A stretch of DNA of 64,000 nucleotides from Shewanella marina JCM 15074 (GTDB taxonomy: Bacteria > Pseudomonadota > Gammaproteobacteria > Enterobacterales > Shewanellaceae), in the NCBI RefSeq assembly GCF_000614975.1, contig NZ_BALM01000017.1:1-64000 (forward strand). Reading direction: 5' to 3'. The notes beneath the pieces were generated by a model. The model was not told the origin of the DNA and made no database searches. It worked only from the letters and a program-made list of their open reading frames with translations. Positions 47,040-57,836 of the stretch are shown one piece after another. Numbering within the stretch: the first letter of the stretch is position 1; every line of letters begins with the position of its first letter. The position numbers and the translations under genes were made by a program.

Positions 47040-47081
47040 GTGCTTTAACGTACAAACTGCCAATTCAACCGATTGATGGAT

Positions 47082-47106
47082 AAAAAAAAGAGCCTTGCGG
47101 CTCTTT
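47082..47106 (-). terminator. Terminator after flagellin copy 2
   Basis: AAAGAGCC-GCAA-GGCTCTTT followed by Ts on the minus strand, 20 bp past the stop. Confidence 0.88.
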
Positions 47107-47126
47107 CAAATCATCAAACGGTTTAA

Positions 47127-47948
47127 TTAGCGAATTAACGATAATGCTAACTGTGGTAGCTGGTTTGCTTGTGACAGCATTGCACTACCGGTTTGCTGTA
47201 ATACCTGATTCTTGGTCATTGCCGCAGTTTCTTTGGCAAAGTCCACATCCACAATACGACTACGTGCATCCGCAACGTTCGCTTGCGTATTAGAAGAATT
47301 AGCAATGTTGTGGTCTAACCGATTTTGTACCGCACCTAAATCTGCACGCTGTGAATCAATGGTCTTAATCGCTGCATCAATTGCTGCTAATGATGTCGAG
47401 CGAGCCGCTGATGTTGAAACTGAAAGCCCTGATACAGTTAAAGATGATGCATTTAATGCTGCAATGGTAACTTTAATATCCTCACCTTCTTGGTGACCCA
47501 CTTGGAAGTTCTTGCCCGAAGCATAACCACCACTGAGTAACTTAATGTCACCAAATGCGGTAGTATCACCAATCGCGGTAATCTCTTTTGAAAGTGCATC
47601 AATTTCTTTGGTAATAGACTCTAAATCGGCAGTACTGTTAGCACCGTTTTCAGATTGAATCGTTAAGTCACGCATACGCTGCAGCATGTTAGTTTGCTCT
47701 GCCATCGCACCTTCTGCGATTTGCGCAACCGAGATTGCATCATTGGCATTACGCATGCCCACTTCTAAACCATTCACTTGACTATTTAAGCGGTTAGAAA
47801 TTGCCAAACCTGCTGAGTCATCTTTAGCGCTGTTAATACGCAGACCACTAGATAAACGCTCCATTGAAGTTGCTAGGTTGCTGTTTGATTGATTTAAGTT
47901 GTGTTGCGCCTTCATTGAGGTCACATTGGTATTTACAGTAATGGCCAT
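47127..47948 (-). CDS. Flagellin, copy 2
   Basis: A 273-residue flagellin from [21 protein letters not shown]0/D1 ends are virtually identical to copies 3 and 4, the centre (about 160-200: [20 protein letters not shown]) differs. There is no D2/D3 insertion, as usual in polar flagellates. It is exported via FliS and forms the filament. The start at 47948 is set by comparison with the other copies; 13 extra upstream codons are open. Confidence 0.95.
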   Translation of the reverse strand: MAITVNTNVTSMKAQHNLNQSNSNLATSMERLSSGLRINSAKDDSAGLAISNRLNSQVNGLEVGMRNANDAISVAQIAEGAMAEQTNMLQRMRDLTIQSENGANSTADLESITKEIDALSKEITAIGDTTAFGDIKLLSGGYASGKNFQVGHQEGEDIKVTIAALNASSLTVSGLSVSTSAARSTSLAAIDAAIKTIDSQRADLGAVQNRLDHNIANSSNTQANVADARSRIVDVDFAKETAAMTKNQVLQQTGSAMLSQANQLPQLALSLIR

Positions 47949-48010
47949 TAGATTTCTCTCCATGATTAGCCTAAGTCTGCCAACCAAACCATGGGTGGCG
48001 CTTATACAAT

Positions 48011-48037
48011 TTATCGGTACTCAATCAATAAACTTTA
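48011..48037 (-). promoter_or_regulatory. Sigma28 promoter of flagellin copy 2
   Basis: TAAA, 15 bp, ACCGATAA on the minus strand; one change from consensus. Confidence 0.85.
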
Positions 48038-48067
48038 ATCTTTTTTCTATTTTTAATCAGTTCAAAC

Positions 48068-48093
48068 AAAAAAAGAGCCATAAGGCTCTTTTT
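48068..48093 (-). terminator. Terminator after flagellin copy 3
   Basis: AGAGCC-TTAT-GGCTCT followed by eight or more Ts on the minus strand, about 20 bp past the stop. Confidence 0.9.
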
Positions 48094-48111
48094 AATAGGT
48101 TATCGCTGCGT

Positions 48112-48933
48112 TTAACGAATTAATGATAACGCTAATTGCGGTAGCTGGTTTGCTTGAGATAGCATCGCACTACCCGTTTGTTGCAATACCTGATTCTTGG
48201 TCATTGCCGCAGTTTCTTTGGCAAAATCCACATCCACAATACGACTACGCGCATCAGCAACGTTCGCTTGCGTATTAGAAGAGTTAGCAATGTTATGATC
48301 TAAACGATTTTGCACCGCACCTAAATCTGCGCGTTGTGAATCAATGGTCTTAATCGCAGCATCAATCGCTGCTAATGATGTAGAGCGAGCCGCTGAAGTA
48401 CCAACAGCTAGTGCCGCAACACTTAATGTGGTCGCATCGAGCTTGGTAATATCAACTTTAATATCCTCACCTTCTTGATGGCCAACTTGGAAAGTCTTAC
48501 CACCAGAATAGTTACCATCTAACAGTTTAATATCACCAAATGCTGTGGTAGTACCAATCGCGGTAATTTCCGTTGATAGTGCAGTAATCTCTTTGGTAAT
48601 TGACGCTAGGTCAGCACTACTGTTCGCACCGTTTTCAGACTGAATCGTCAAGTCACGCATACGCTGCAGCATGTTAGTTTGCTCAGCCATTGCACCTTCT
48701 GCAATCTGCGCCACCGAAATCGCGTCATTGGCGTTACGCATACCGACTTCTAAACCATTGACTTGACTATTTAAGCGGTTAGAAATTGCCAAACCTGCAG
48801 AGTCATCTTTAGCGCTGTTAATACGCAAACCACTCGATAGTCGCTCCATCGAAGTTGCTAGGTTACTGTTTGATTGATTTAAGTTATGTTGCGCCTTCAT
48901 TGAAGTCACATTGGTATTTACGGTAATCGCCAT
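48112..48933 (-). CDS. Flagellin, copy 3
   Basis: A 273-residue flagellin with the same first 115 and last 85 residues as copy 2, apart from a few changes, and a different central stretch ([20 protein letters not shown]). It has its own sigma28 promoter and terminator. The frame is intact. Near-identity with copy 2 over the ends suggests duplication or gene conversion. Confidence 0.95.
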   Translation of the reverse strand: MAITVNTNVTSMKAQHNLNQSNSNLATSMERLSSGLRINSAKDDSAGLAISNRLNSQVNGLEVGMRNANDAISVAQIAEGAMAEQTNMLQRMRDLTIQSENGANSSADLASITKEITALSTEITAIGTTTAFGDIKLLDGNYSGGKTFQVGHQEGEDIKVDITKLDATTLSVAALAVGTSAARSTSLAAIDAAIKTIDSQRADLGAVQNRLDHNIANSSNTQANVADARSRIVDVDFAKETAAMTKNQVLQQTGSAMLSQANQLPQLALSLIR

Positions 48934-48998
48934 TTTAATTCCTCTCTATCAGGCTCAACTCTTGTCTTAGTGAAGACACCTTGTTAATTACACAATTT

Positions 48999-49025
48999 AT
49001 AGCGGCTAATTTTTACAACACTTTA
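48999..49025 (-). promoter_or_regulatory. Sigma28 promoter of flagellin copy 3
   Basis: TAAA, 15 bp, GCCGCTAT on the minus strand; the weakest of the four -10 elements. Confidence 0.75.
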
Positions 49026-49095
49026 GTCAGTCGTTAGTGGTAAATATGGCTAAATTAGCACATTAACAACCGACTCTAATTCAACTAAAAATGGC

Positions 49096-49127
49096 AATGA
49101 CAAAGCATCACTTGATGCTAAGTCATT
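49096..49127 (-). terminator. Long interrupted palindrome after flagellin copy 4
   Basis: AATGAC-TT-AGCATC-AAGT-GATGCT-TT-GTCATT, two 6-bp stems separated by a TT/TT internal loop, 25 bp past the flagellin stop. It has no direct U-run, but it occupies the terminator position of the other copies. Confidence 0.55.
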
Positions 49128-49151
49128 CCACATTCTTAGCACTAACCTAAG

Positions 49152-49973
49152 TTAACGGATCAATGACAATGCCAATTGTGGTAACTGGTTAGCTTGTGAC
49201 AACATGGCACTACCCGTTTGCTGTAGCACTTGGTTCTTGGTCATTTCTGCCGTTTCTTTAGCAAAATCCACATCCACAATACGACTACGTGCATCTGCAA
49301 CGTTTGCCTGAGTATTCGATGAGTTGGCAATATTGTGATCAAGACGGTTCTGTACCGCACCTAAATCTGCACGTTGCGAATCAATGCTCTTAATCGCCGC
49401 ATCAATTTTCCCCAATGCACTAGTGCGCTCTGCTGATGTCATCACTTTTAGTGCTGATACCGACAAAGTCGTCGCATTCAAGGTCTTAATGTCGACCTTA
49501 ATATCTTCACCTTCTTGGTGACCTACCTGGAATGTCTTTCCTCCAGAATAGCCACCACTGAGCAATTTAATATCACCAAAAGCAGTGGTATCACCAATAG
49601 ACTGAATTTCAGTTGATAGCGCGGTGATCTCTTTATTGATTGCTTCTAAATCGGCTGTACTGTTCGAGCCGTTTTCAGATTGAATCGTTAAATCACGCAT
49701 ACGCTGCAACATATTGGTCTGTTCAGCCATTGCACCTTCTGCAATTTGAGCAACCGAAATAGCATCATTTGCGTTACGCATACCCACTTCTAAACCGCCC
49801 ACTTGGCTCGCTAAACGGTTAGAAATGGCTAAACCTGCAGAGTCATCTTTCGCACTATTAATGCGTAGACCACTCGACAATCGCTCCATTGAGGTTGCTA
49901 AGTTATTGTTCGATGTGTTCAGGTGATGCTGAGCCTTCATCGACGTAACATTAGTATTCACTGTAATAGCCAT
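49152..49973 (-). CDS. Flagellin, copy 4
   Basis: A 273-residue flagellin, close to copies 2 and 3 but with [14 protein letters not shown] at 16-29 and a different centre ([20 protein letters not shown]). It is the copy nearest flgL, with an intact sigma28 promoter; the nearest-to-flgL gene is often a main or FlrC-dependent flagellin in relatives, which cannot be decided here. Frame intact. Confidence 0.95.
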   Translation of the reverse strand: MAITVNTNVTSMKAQHHLNTSNNNLATSMERLSSGLRINSAKDDSAGLAISNRLASQVGGLEVGMRNANDAISVAQIAEGAMAEQTNMLQRMRDLTIQSENGSNSTADLEAINKEITALSTEIQSIGDTTAFGDIKLLSGGYSGGKTFQVGHQEGEDIKVDIKTLNATTLSVSALKVMTSAERTSALGKIDAAIKSIDSQRADLGAVQNRLDHNIANSSNTQANVADARSRIVDVDFAKETAEMTKNQVLQQTGSAMLSQANQLPQLALSLIR

Positions 49974-50049
49974 ATAGGTTCCTCTTTCTATGACTAACGA
50001 ACTTAAGATCCATTTAACGCAATAGATCTTCCCTGTTTACTACAATTAA

Positions 50050-50076
50050 TTAACGGCTTACTTAGGCAAAGCTTTA
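50050..50076 (-). promoter_or_regulatory. Sigma28 promoter of flagellin copy 4
   Basis: TAAA, 15 bp, GCCGTTAA on the minus strand; one change from consensus. Confidence 0.85.
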
Positions 50077-50125
50077 ATAAAAGACCTACGCATCAGGCAA
50101 AAGTACGAATAAAAATCTGCTAGAC

Positions 50126-50154
50126 AAAAAAAAGCCTTCGATAACGAAGGCTTT
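50126..50154 (-). terminator. Terminator after flgL
   Basis: AAAGCCTTCG-TTAT-CGAAGGCTTT followed by Ts on the minus strand, 25 bp past the flgL stop; ends the flgF-to-flgL operon. Confidence 0.92.
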
Positions 50155-50178
50155 AACGATCAATGTATACTCAATCAA

Positions 50179-51369
50179 CTAAAGATAATCGAACAGTGAT
50201 GTTGCGTTAAGTTTACTAAAAGTGGTTGATAACGCATTCATGGCCAATTCCTGTTGTGTAAAATCAGAAATTGCACTGGAGTAATCTAAATTCTCTAATT
50301 GGCCTTGAGCGGTATTATTAATGAGTGCTTGTTCAGCATGGGTATTAGCCAAGCTTTCAAGATGATTTAATTTATTACCCGTTTCTGCACGGCTATAGTT
50401 TAGCTGTATTGAACCTTGTCGAGCTTCACCTAACAATTGCGTTAACTCAGATTGACCCGCCGCAGAGTTGAGCTTGTCTTGATCTTCAAAAATGGCAATC
50501 GCTTTGGATAAGGTTTCAAAGGTACTCACTGTTGACTGTGGCTTCAGTGATACGGTATCGCCATCGGCAGGCAATCCATCTAAGGTCACTTCCATACCAT
50601 TAAACTCAACCGGCTTTGATGGATCAAAGTCAGCAACCGTTTTAATCACATTGCCATCTTTATCTTTGACCTCTAAATCAGCTCCATTCATGGTCATACT
50701 AAAATCACCAGCAACATGATTATCTGGATCGGTAATTTTGGCACTACTGACATTAAAATCACCGCTTTGGCCAGCGTGATAACTGGCGGTATAGTCACCT
50801 AATGGGTTCTTACCTTGCATAAATGCTTGCTCACCACTGACATTAGTGGCCACCACCACGCCTGAGCCAACCATCATATTATGCACGCCATCATCGCCTT
50901 GATAAGTGACATTGCCTTCGTTATCCATCACAAAAGGTGGTTTATCAACTTTGTTGCCACCAAAAATATAATTACCTGATTCATCTTTGGTATTCGCAAC
51001 CGACATTAACTCATCTAATGTTGCCTTCATCTCTGCCACAATCGCATTATGCTCAGACTCTGATAGAGTACCATTCATACCACGTAATATTTGCTCGCGC
51101 ATGTTGGTCACAAGTGAGTCAGCGCTGCCTAAATTAGATTCGGCTACCGATAGTCGATGATTACCGCGGTCGATATTCTTCATGTATTGACCAATCAGCG
51201 CGGAATCTTGCTTTAAGTTATCAATCATTGCCGATGCAATCGGATCATCAGCACCAGTATTAACGCGCTTACCCGATGACATCTGCGCCAATAAATTATT
51301 AGCGTTATTTTGGCCGCGGAGCAAACTGCTCATATTATTGTTAAACATCTGTCCGGTAGAAATACGCAT
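50179..51369 (-). CDS. flgL: FlgL (HAP3), hook-filament junction protein
   Basis: The 396-residue product starts MRISTGQMFNNNMSSLL with flagellin-like D0/D1 (QMSSGKRVNTGADDPIASAM) and ends with NALSTTFSKLNATSLFDYL. It joins hook to filament next to FlgK. The frame is intact; it starts 11 bp after flgK. Confidence 0.94.
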   Translation of the reverse strand: MRISTGQMFNNNMSSLLRGQNNANNLLAQMSSGKRVNTGADDPIASAMIDNLKQDSALIGQYMKNIDRGNHRLSVAESNLGSADSLVTNMREQILRGMNGTLSESEHNAIVAEMKATLDELMSVANTKDESGNYIFGGNKVDKPPFVMDNEGNVTYQGDDGVHNMMVGSGVVVATNVSGEQAFMQGKNPLGDYTASYHAGQSGDFNVSSAKITDPDNHVAGDFSMTMNGADLEVKDKDGNVIKTVADFDPSKPVEFNGMEVTLDGLPADGDTVSLKPQSTVSTFETLSKAIAIFEDQDKLNSAAGQSELTQLLGEARQGSIQLNYSRAETGNKLNHLESLANTHAEQALINNTAQGQLENLDYSSAISDFTQQELAMNALSTTFSKLNATSLFDYL

Positions 51370-51380
51370 CCGTTAGTCTC

Positions 51381-53290
51381 CTATCGACCCGCACTAAGTA
51401 AAGTATCAAACAGCTCAGATGCTGTTGTCATAATTCTGGCAGAAGCTTGATAAGCTTGTTGGAAACGAATCAAATTGCCCGCTTCCTCATCAAGGTTAAC
51501 CCCAGACACTCCAGCAACACGATCTGATGCTTGCTTATAAAGAGCAGTGGCAGATTCTTCTCGTATTTGTGCCGCCTTAGCATCACTGGCCACATCTTGT
51601 TTGGTTTGCTCAAAAATATCGTTAATGGTGGCTTTACCATTTTCCATTAGCTTTTTATCGCTAATTTCAGTCATGGCTTGCACATTGCTGTTATCACCAC
51701 TGGCAATCGATAAATCAAAGGTAAAACTGTCAGTAGCAGGGGCTTTTGAATCCACCGCAAAGGTAAAACCAAACGCACTAATTTCAGGTGGTGTAAAGCT
51801 ACTACTGCCCAGTGACTTACCTTCTTTATCAAAGGCTTCATAGGTATTAGCGGCGGTATCGATCTTAAAGGTCACTTCGCCATCTTTAACGGGGAAGTTA
51901 GCCGCATTTCTATCATCAATACTGACAATACTCACAGAGGTATTACCCGAATTGGCATCATCAGCACTAATTTTTGGCGATGCAGCTGCAATCCCATTCG
52001 GATCGGTTATGGCAACATTAATATTGCCCGCAGCACTGGTCGTAGGTCTAATTTCAAATGTATCACCATCTGCATGGCGCCTTGCATCTCAATACTAAAA
52101 CCTTTAGGTCCTTCAAGGGTGGTGCCATTAACCTTCATTGGTGTTTCAACACCGGTTTTCGTATCTTTTAAGGTATAGCTATCAGGCGCAGTAAATTGCA
52201 GTTGATAATTATTGCCACTCAATGCGCCTACATCAGTAATATTGACACTGAGTTCGGCACTGCCTTTGTTACTGCCATGTGCACCAACACGGCCAGTCAT
52301 TAACGATGGGTCATTAATATCAGTAAATAGGTTTTGTCCAACATTACCATTAGCATCTAAACCTTGGCTTTGTTGCTTATTAAATGCATCCGCAATACCT
52401 AGCGCCATTTGCCCAAGTTCACTAATGGCAGGCAACACGCTTTCGTCTCTAAACTGAATCAAAGCCCCTAACTGACCACCAACACTGCTGGCATCAAACG
52501 CCACCTGCTTATCGCCAAATTTAGCGGTAATTTGCATCTGTTCAGGGAATGGGTTGCCTTCAGTAGTGCCTAGCTCCATGCCTATATTGCCAGACACCAG
52601 CATCACTGAACCGCCGAGCATAATGCTACTACCGCCTTGTTCTAGCGGAATTACATTCACTTCAGCATAAGTACTTAACTCTTGAATTAAGCGCTCTTGT
52701 TGATCAAGTAGATGCATTGGATTCTCAGGCGACTTCATCATTTCATCATTAATGGCCGCAATTTCTTTGCTGATCTCATTAATGCGATCGGTCACCCCTG
52801 AAATTTGAGTATTAGTTTGAGTCACTTGACCATTGAGATTAGATTGCATCTGTTTAATGCTATCCATCAACTGAGCCGCACTACTCAGCACGCCTTCACG
52901 CATACCAGCATCATTAGGTAAGTCAGTTAAATTATTTAAACTTTCAAAGAAACCTTTAAGACTCTCGGGGACTTGTTTACCCACTTGTGAAAATAGATTA
53001 TCTAGCTCGCTCATTTTAGCCAGATCAGTTTGTGCGGCGCTTAAGCTTGAGCCACCAATGCGTAACTCACGCGCGGCATAATCATTATAGATGCGTTTTA
53101 CATCGGTGACATAGGCGCCTGTACCGTAGAAATTACCACCTTCATATACTGCACCTAAAGTTGACTGATTAGCCACCTGTCGATGGTAACCCGCAGTATT
53201 CACGTTAGTAATATTATTACCCGTTACTGCAATTTGCTGTTGTGAAGCCAATACTCCAGAACGCGCAATACTTAGTAAATCAACGGCCAT
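51381..53290 (-). pseudogene. flgK: flgK (HAP1) with a single net -1 frameshift
   Basis: The N-terminal frame (SIARSGVLASQQQIAVTGNN, through about codon 407) ends at 52007; the rest resumes in another frame (TFEIRPTTSAAGNINVAITD on to AGNLIRFQQAYQASARIMTT). The break is near 52070 where CAG-ATGGTGAT should probably read CAG-GATGGTGAT. Length is one base short of 637 codons. FlgK connects hook and filament; the lost C-terminal D0 helix is needed for assembly. Confidence 0.92.
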
Positions 53291-53328
53291 ACACTGCCCC
53301 CATGGCTATATAAAATCGGTAAAGTTGA

Positions 53329-54293
53329 TTAGTTTCCACGTGTTAATAAGTTGCCAAATTCACGATTAATGGTGCTCATGACACTTATCACTTTTTGTGC
53401 ATATTTAGGGTCGGTTGCATAGCCCGCTTGTTGAAGCCCGTTGATAAAGCTTCAGGTTTAGCCGCCATTTGCAACGCCTCCTGATAACGACCGTTTTGCT
53501 TTAGGAAGCCAACAAAATCATTAAAACTTTGCTCAAAACTGTCGTAAACACGGAAATCTGCTCTCTGTTTTACCGCAATCCCTTGTTCAAATTCTAAGGT
53601 GTTAACCGCCGCTTTATGTCCTTGCCAACGGTTATCCGCTTTAATATTAAATAAATTGAAACTTTGCTCGCCATTGTATTGGCGCACCATTTTTTGTCCC
53701 CAGCCCGTTTCTAACGCTGCCTGTGCTAATAACACTTCTGGAGTGGTACCTAATTTATCTGCTGCCGCTTTTGCCATTGGATAAAGACGCGTAACAAAAT
53801 CTTCTCTATTAACAAATTCAGCCTGCTTAATCTCTTGTATTGCTGCTTGTTGTGGCTTAACTTTACCGCTGATGATTTGCTCCACCACGGATTCAACTTG
53901 CTGCGCTTGATGATTTAAACTGCTGCTATCAATTTGACCTTGCTGCATTCTCATCACCGATGCGGGCGTCATATCACTGGTTTCTGGCGATAATTGTTGC
54001 ACCATTAAATCGGCCAACCCCAGCATTCCTTTAGAAGATAAATCCAATGACATCTGCTGATCGTGCATTTGCTCATAAAATTTGGTGTATTCGGTATTCA
54101 TTGGGCTATCAGACTCAAATACGGCGTTAGCATCACGCATACTTTTCATCAGCATTTGCACAAAAATACCTTCAAATTGCTGCGCCACCTCTTTTAATGC
54201 CGCTTTGTCATCCTGTTGAGCATTAGCACGCAATTTATCTAAGCTATTTAAATCAAAAAATTGAGATGTATTCACTTGGCTCAGCTTATCCAT
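53329..54293 (-). pseudogene. flgJ: flgJ (rod cap/muramidase) with C-terminal net -1 frameshift
   Basis: The rod-binding domain (EVAQQFEGIFVQMLMKSMRD) and most of the glucosaminidase domain (LLAQAALETGWGQKM, SFNLFNIKADNRWQG) read correctly. Near 53446-53448 a T4-to-T3 loss shifts the frame, replacing the natural end (QQAGYATDPKYAQKVISVMS, EFGNLLTR) by 25 unrelated residues ending at 53388. Length is one base short of 322 codons. The rod-cap part might still work; the hydrolase end is lost. Confidence 0.88.
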
Positions 54294-54305
54294 GCTTTAC
54301 CACCT

Positions 54306-55412
54306 TTAAATGATGATCAGTTCGCCGTGCAGCGCACCGGCAACTTTTAGGGCTTCTAAAATAGCCAATACGTCTGAGGGACCCGCTCCCACTAGATTCA
54401 CCGCTCGAACTAGCTCATCAAGAGTCGTACCTGGGTTAAACAGAAACATGCGATTATCTTCTTGCTCAACATCAATGGTGCTATTAGAGGTCACCACAGT
54501 TTCACCATCAGAAAATGGATTCGGTTGTGAAACTTGTGTTGCCTCAGCAATAGTGACCGTTAAACCACCATGAGTCACTGCCGCAGGCATCAACTTGACT
54601 CCTTGCCCGACGACAATCGTGCCAGTACGTGAATTGACGATAATTTTTGCGGCTTGCTCCGCAGGGGTGAGTTCGATATTTTCAAGAGTGGCTAAATAAG
54701 CGACTCGTTGTGATGCTTCTCTTGGCGCAATAACCTGCACAGATGTACCATCAAGTGCACGGGCAATATTAGGGCCTAATAAATCATTGATAGCATCCGC
54801 CATTCTTTTCGCAGTCGAAAAATCAGAACGTCGTAAATTGAGGGTTAAGTGATCACCATTAGAAAAAGGACTCGCCACACTGCGCTCGACAATGGCGCCA
54901 TTAGGGATACGGCCGACGGTTGGGGTATTTTGAATCACCTTGGAGCCATCTAAGCCTTCAGCACTAAAACCACTGACCACAAGACTGCCTTGGGCAATCG
55001 CATAAATTTCGCCATCCACCCCTTTTAGGAAAGTTTGCAATAACATGCCACCGCGTAGGCTTTTAGCTTCACCTAAACTGGACACACTCACATCTAAGGT
55101 TTGGCCCGGCTTGATAAAAGCAGGCATAGTGGCATTAACCGCGACCACTGCAACGTTTTTGATTTTAGGCTTCACATTAGCAGGCAGATTAATACCAAAG
55201 TTTTTGAGCATAGTTTTAAAGGTTTGCTCAGTATAACTGGCTTTTTCACCCGTTCCCGGCAAACCGACGACCAAACCATAACCCATTAATTGGTTATCTC
55301 GTACCCCTTGCACATTGGCAATATCTTTAATGCGCTGGGTAAGATCTTGTGCCATTACGCCACTGCTACACAGGGCAACTAACAGCACTGCGATGTGTTT
55401 ATATATTTTCAT
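54306..55412 (-). CDS. flgI: FlgI, P-ring protein
   Basis: The 368-residue product (ATG 55412 after AGGAG) has a signal peptide ending in GVMAQ and the motifs [20 protein letters not shown] and VVGLPGTG, and ends in [18 protein letters not shown]. It forms the periplasmic bushing in peptidoglycan. Frame intact; a start 8 codons further upstream is possible. Confidence 0.95.
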   Translation of the reverse strand: MKIYKHIAVLLVALCSSGVMAQDLTQRIKDIANVQGVRDNQLMGYGLVVGLPGTGEKASYTEQTFKTMLKNFGINLPANVKPKIKNVAVVAVNATMPAFIKPGQTLDVSVSSLGEAKSLRGGMLLQTFLKGVDGEIYAIAQGSLVVSGFSAEGLDGSKVIQNTPTVGRIPNGAIVERSVASPFSNGDHLTLNLRRSDFSTAKRMADAINDLLGPNIARALDGTSVQVIAPREASQRVAYLATLENIELTPAEQAAKIIVNSRTGTIVVGQGVKLMPAAVTHGGLTVTIAEATQVSQPNPFSDGETVVTSNSTIDVEQEDNRMFLFNPGTTLDELVRAVNLVGAGPSDVLAILEALKVAGALHGELIII

Positions 55413-55420
55413 AGGCTCTC

Positions 55421-56095
55421 CTAGAAAGGCCACCAATCGCTAAAGAAAAATTGATTGAGCCAACCGACTTTTTGCGAATCAGCAAAAGAGCCTGTACCGC
55501 TATATTGAATACGAGCGTTAGCAACTCGTTGCGATTCTATGGTGTTATCAGGACCAATATCTTGCGAACGTACCAGTCCAGTAATACGAACAAACTCTTC
55601 GCCATTATTGAGTGTGATCCACTTTTCACCACGGATCACCAAATTACCATTACTGAGCACTTGCATTACGTTGGCAGAAATACTGCCTGATAAACTATTG
55701 CTTTGATCGGCGCCAGCTTCACGCTTAGTGTTAATACTATCTTTGTAGCGCAGATCAATGGGGTTACCACCAATGGTAATATTGCCGCCACCCGCATAAA
55801 TAGGATCTAAAGACATATCAGATCCTTTCTTAATTTCATTATTGGCGCTTTTACTGGCAGATGTGGATTCTCTTAAGACCACCGTGATAATGTCACCAAC
55901 TTTATGCGCACGCATATCTGAATATAGCGATGACACTTGGTTATCCATATAAATGGACCCCGTTGGCGCAATCTTAGTCGGTGGCGTATCAGGATAAACA
56001 GGCGCATAAAACGGATCATCCGCTATCGGCTTATGCTGCACAGTACTGCAACCCGCTAATAAAACACTGCCTAATAAAAGCCACCACTTAGCCAT
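55421..56095 (-). CDS. flgH: FlgH, L-ring lipoprotein
   Basis: A 224-residue lipoprotein with lipobox LLAGC near residue 15 and conserved [40 protein letters not shown] and [20 protein letters not shown]. It forms the outer-membrane ring. The ATG at 56095 is preceded by AGGTG; a GTG three codons earlier is an alternative. Frame intact. Confidence 0.95.
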   Translation of the reverse strand: MAKWWLLLGSVLLAGCSTVQHKPIADDPFYAPVYPDTPPTKIAPTGSIYMDNQVSSLYSDMRAHKVGDIITVVLRESTSASKSANNEIKKGSDMSLDPIYAGGGNITIGGNPIDLRYKDSINTKREAGADQSNSLSGSISANVMQVLSNGNLVIRGEKWITLNNGEEFVRITGLVRSQDIGPDNTIESQRVANARIQYSGTGSFADSQKVGWLNQFFFSDWWPF

Positions 56096-56104
56096 AACCA
56101 TCAC

Positions 56105-56893
56105 CTATAATTGCTGATTAACGTAAGACAACATTTGGTCAACCGCAGAAATCACTTTTGAGTTCATTTCATAAATACGCTGACTTTCAATTAAGTTAAC
56201 CAACTCTTCGGTTACGTTCACATTTGAAGTTTCAAGTGCGCCTTGTCTGACGGCTCCCATGCCATCTAACGAAGCGGTACCTTGAATTGGGGTACCACTG
56301 GCACCGGTTTCAATATATAAGTTCTGACCTTTAGGCTGTAATCCAGACGGATTAATAAAATCAGACATGGTCAATTGTCCTACCACCTGACTTTCAGCAG
56401 TGCCGGGGCTCTTAACTGAAACCTCACCTTCAGCAGATACTGTAATACTGGTCGCATCATCAGGAATCGTGATCCCCGGCATCACCAAGTAACCTGAACC
56501 CGAGGTAACCATTTGCCCTGAATCATCAAGCGTGAATTGGCCATTACGGGTGTAAGCTGCAGTACCATCAGGCATTTGAATTTCAAAGAACCCAGGTCCT
56601 TCAATCATCATATCTAACGAATTATCAGTGGTGAGCATATTGCCTTGAGTAAACAACTTCTGTGTTGCAACGACCTTGGTACCCGCGCCAATATCTAAAC
56701 CATTAGGTAATTTGGTATTAGCAGCACTGACACCACCGGCTTGATTGACACTTTGATAAAGTAAATCTTCAAAAACAGCACGACTCTTTTTAAAACCAAC
56801 AGTACTGGCATTGGCTACGTTATTTGAAATAACTGAAATATCTGTTTGTTGGGCATCTAAACCTGTCTTGCTTATCCATAATGCAGGTTGCAT
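56105..56893 (-). CDS. flgG: FlgG, distal rod protein
   Basis: The 262-residue product starts MQPALWISKTGLDAQQTDIS and ends NVTEELVNLIESQRIYEMNS with a further KVISAVDQMLSYV, normal for FlgG. Contains the GFFEIQMPDGTAAYTRNG motif. Frame intact; 12 bp after flgF. Confidence 0.96.
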   Translation of the reverse strand: MQPALWISKTGLDAQQTDISVISNNVANASTVGFKKSRAVFEDLLYQSVNQAGGVSAANTKLPNGLDIGAGTKVVATQKLFTQGNMLTTDNSLDMMIEGPGFFEIQMPDGTAAYTRNGQFTLDDSGQMVTSGSGYLVMPGITIPDDATSITVSAEGEVSVKSPGTAESQVVGQLTMSDFINPSGLQPKGQNLYIETGASGTPIQGTASLDGMGAVRQGALETSNVNVTEELVNLIESQRIYEMNSKVISAVDQMLSYVNQQL

Positions 56894-56904
56894 ATCATCT
56901 ACTC

Positions 56905-57647
56905 CTAACTAATGCGCATAAGAGCATCGGATGCTCTATCTGTTTCTTCTGCGGTTTTCATCATCTTGACTTGCATTTCAAACTGACGCTGTAAGTCGAT
57001 TAAGCCGACCATCTCACCTACGGCACTGACATTACTGCCTTCAAGCGCACCGCTTTGTACTTGTACAAAGGGATCTATTGCCGCTTTTTCGCCAGTCATC
57101 AATCGAAATAGACCATCTTGGCCTTTCATCATCTGATTATCACCGGGATTCACTAACTTGATTTGTGCCACTTCTTCAACGATATCGGCTGTCGCGCCCT
57201 GAGGACGCACGCTAATAATGCCATCTTGCGAAATTTGCACTTTATCAATCGGCAATGGCAATACAATCGGACCACCATCGCCCATAATCGGATTACCTTT
57301 GTCATTTAATAGCAAACCGGTTTGGTCAAAATGCATCGCGCCAGAACGACTATAGGCCTCTTGCCCATCAGCGCCCTGTACGGCAATCCAGCTTTATCTT
57401 TGATGGCAATATCAAGATCACGACCGGTGGTTTGAATAGCACCAGATTGAAAATTTGCGGTAGGATTCTCGGCCATTGAAAATACCCGAGTCGGCAAGCC
57501 ATCACCAAAAGCTTGCATTGAACGCGCCTGTGCTAAATCGGCTTTAAAGCCTGTAGTATTAGCATTGGCTATGTTGTTGGCCTTTATCGCCAAAGCATTC
57601 ATGCTCTGCTTGGCACCCGTCATGGACACATAAAGTAATTTATCCAC
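56905..57647 (-). pseudogene. flgF: flgF (proximal rod) with a single net -1 frameshift
   Basis: From GTG 57647 (GGAG six bases ahead) VDKLLYVSMTGAKQSMNALA and the rod motif NNIANANTTGFKADLAQARS read in frame to near 57392, where DLDIAIKDK should continue GWIAVQGADGQEAYSRSGAM. That part and the C-terminus (GALEGSNVSAVGEMVGLIDL) are in another frame. A GG-to-G loss fits; length is one base short of 248 codons. The rod could not be completed with the truncated form. Confidence 0.92.
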
Positions 57648-57694
57648 CATTTGCTCCATCAAATTGGCTGAATCGGTAAACTAGCAATAAATAA

Positions 57695-57709
57695 GCAATG
57701 TTTATGCCA
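57695..57709 (-). promoter_or_regulatory. Sigma54 promoter for flgFGHIJKL
   Basis: TGGCATAAACATTGC on the minus strand, correct -24/-12 spacing, 48 bp before flgF, between the flgE terminator and flgF. Confidence 0.83.
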
Positions 57710-57785
57710 AATAAATTAACAATCTTTTGACACATGCCTAGCGACATAGCAGCGATGCCAATGTCCGTTGCCCTCCCTAAAACGG

Positions 57786-57814
57786 AAAAGAGTTGCCGCA
57801 GCGGCAACTCTTTT
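57786..57814 (-). terminator. Terminator of the flgBCDE operon
   Basis: AAAAGAGTTGCCGC and its mirror complement around a single central A form an almost perfect palindrome with A and T flanks. It lies between the inserted element and the flgF promoter. Confidence 0.87.
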
Positions 57815-57836
57815 AGAAAGATGAAACAACAAATAA

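Noticed and set aside
50081..50125. Search for further MITE copies or IS elements among the flagellin genes
   Set aside because: No inverted ends, target duplication or transposase fragments were seen; the repeats there are the flagellin genes and their terminators.
20921..57647. Programmed frameshifting as an explanation for the seven broken genes
   Set aside because: The break sites share no slippery heptamer or downstream structure, and relatives encode these proteins in one frame.
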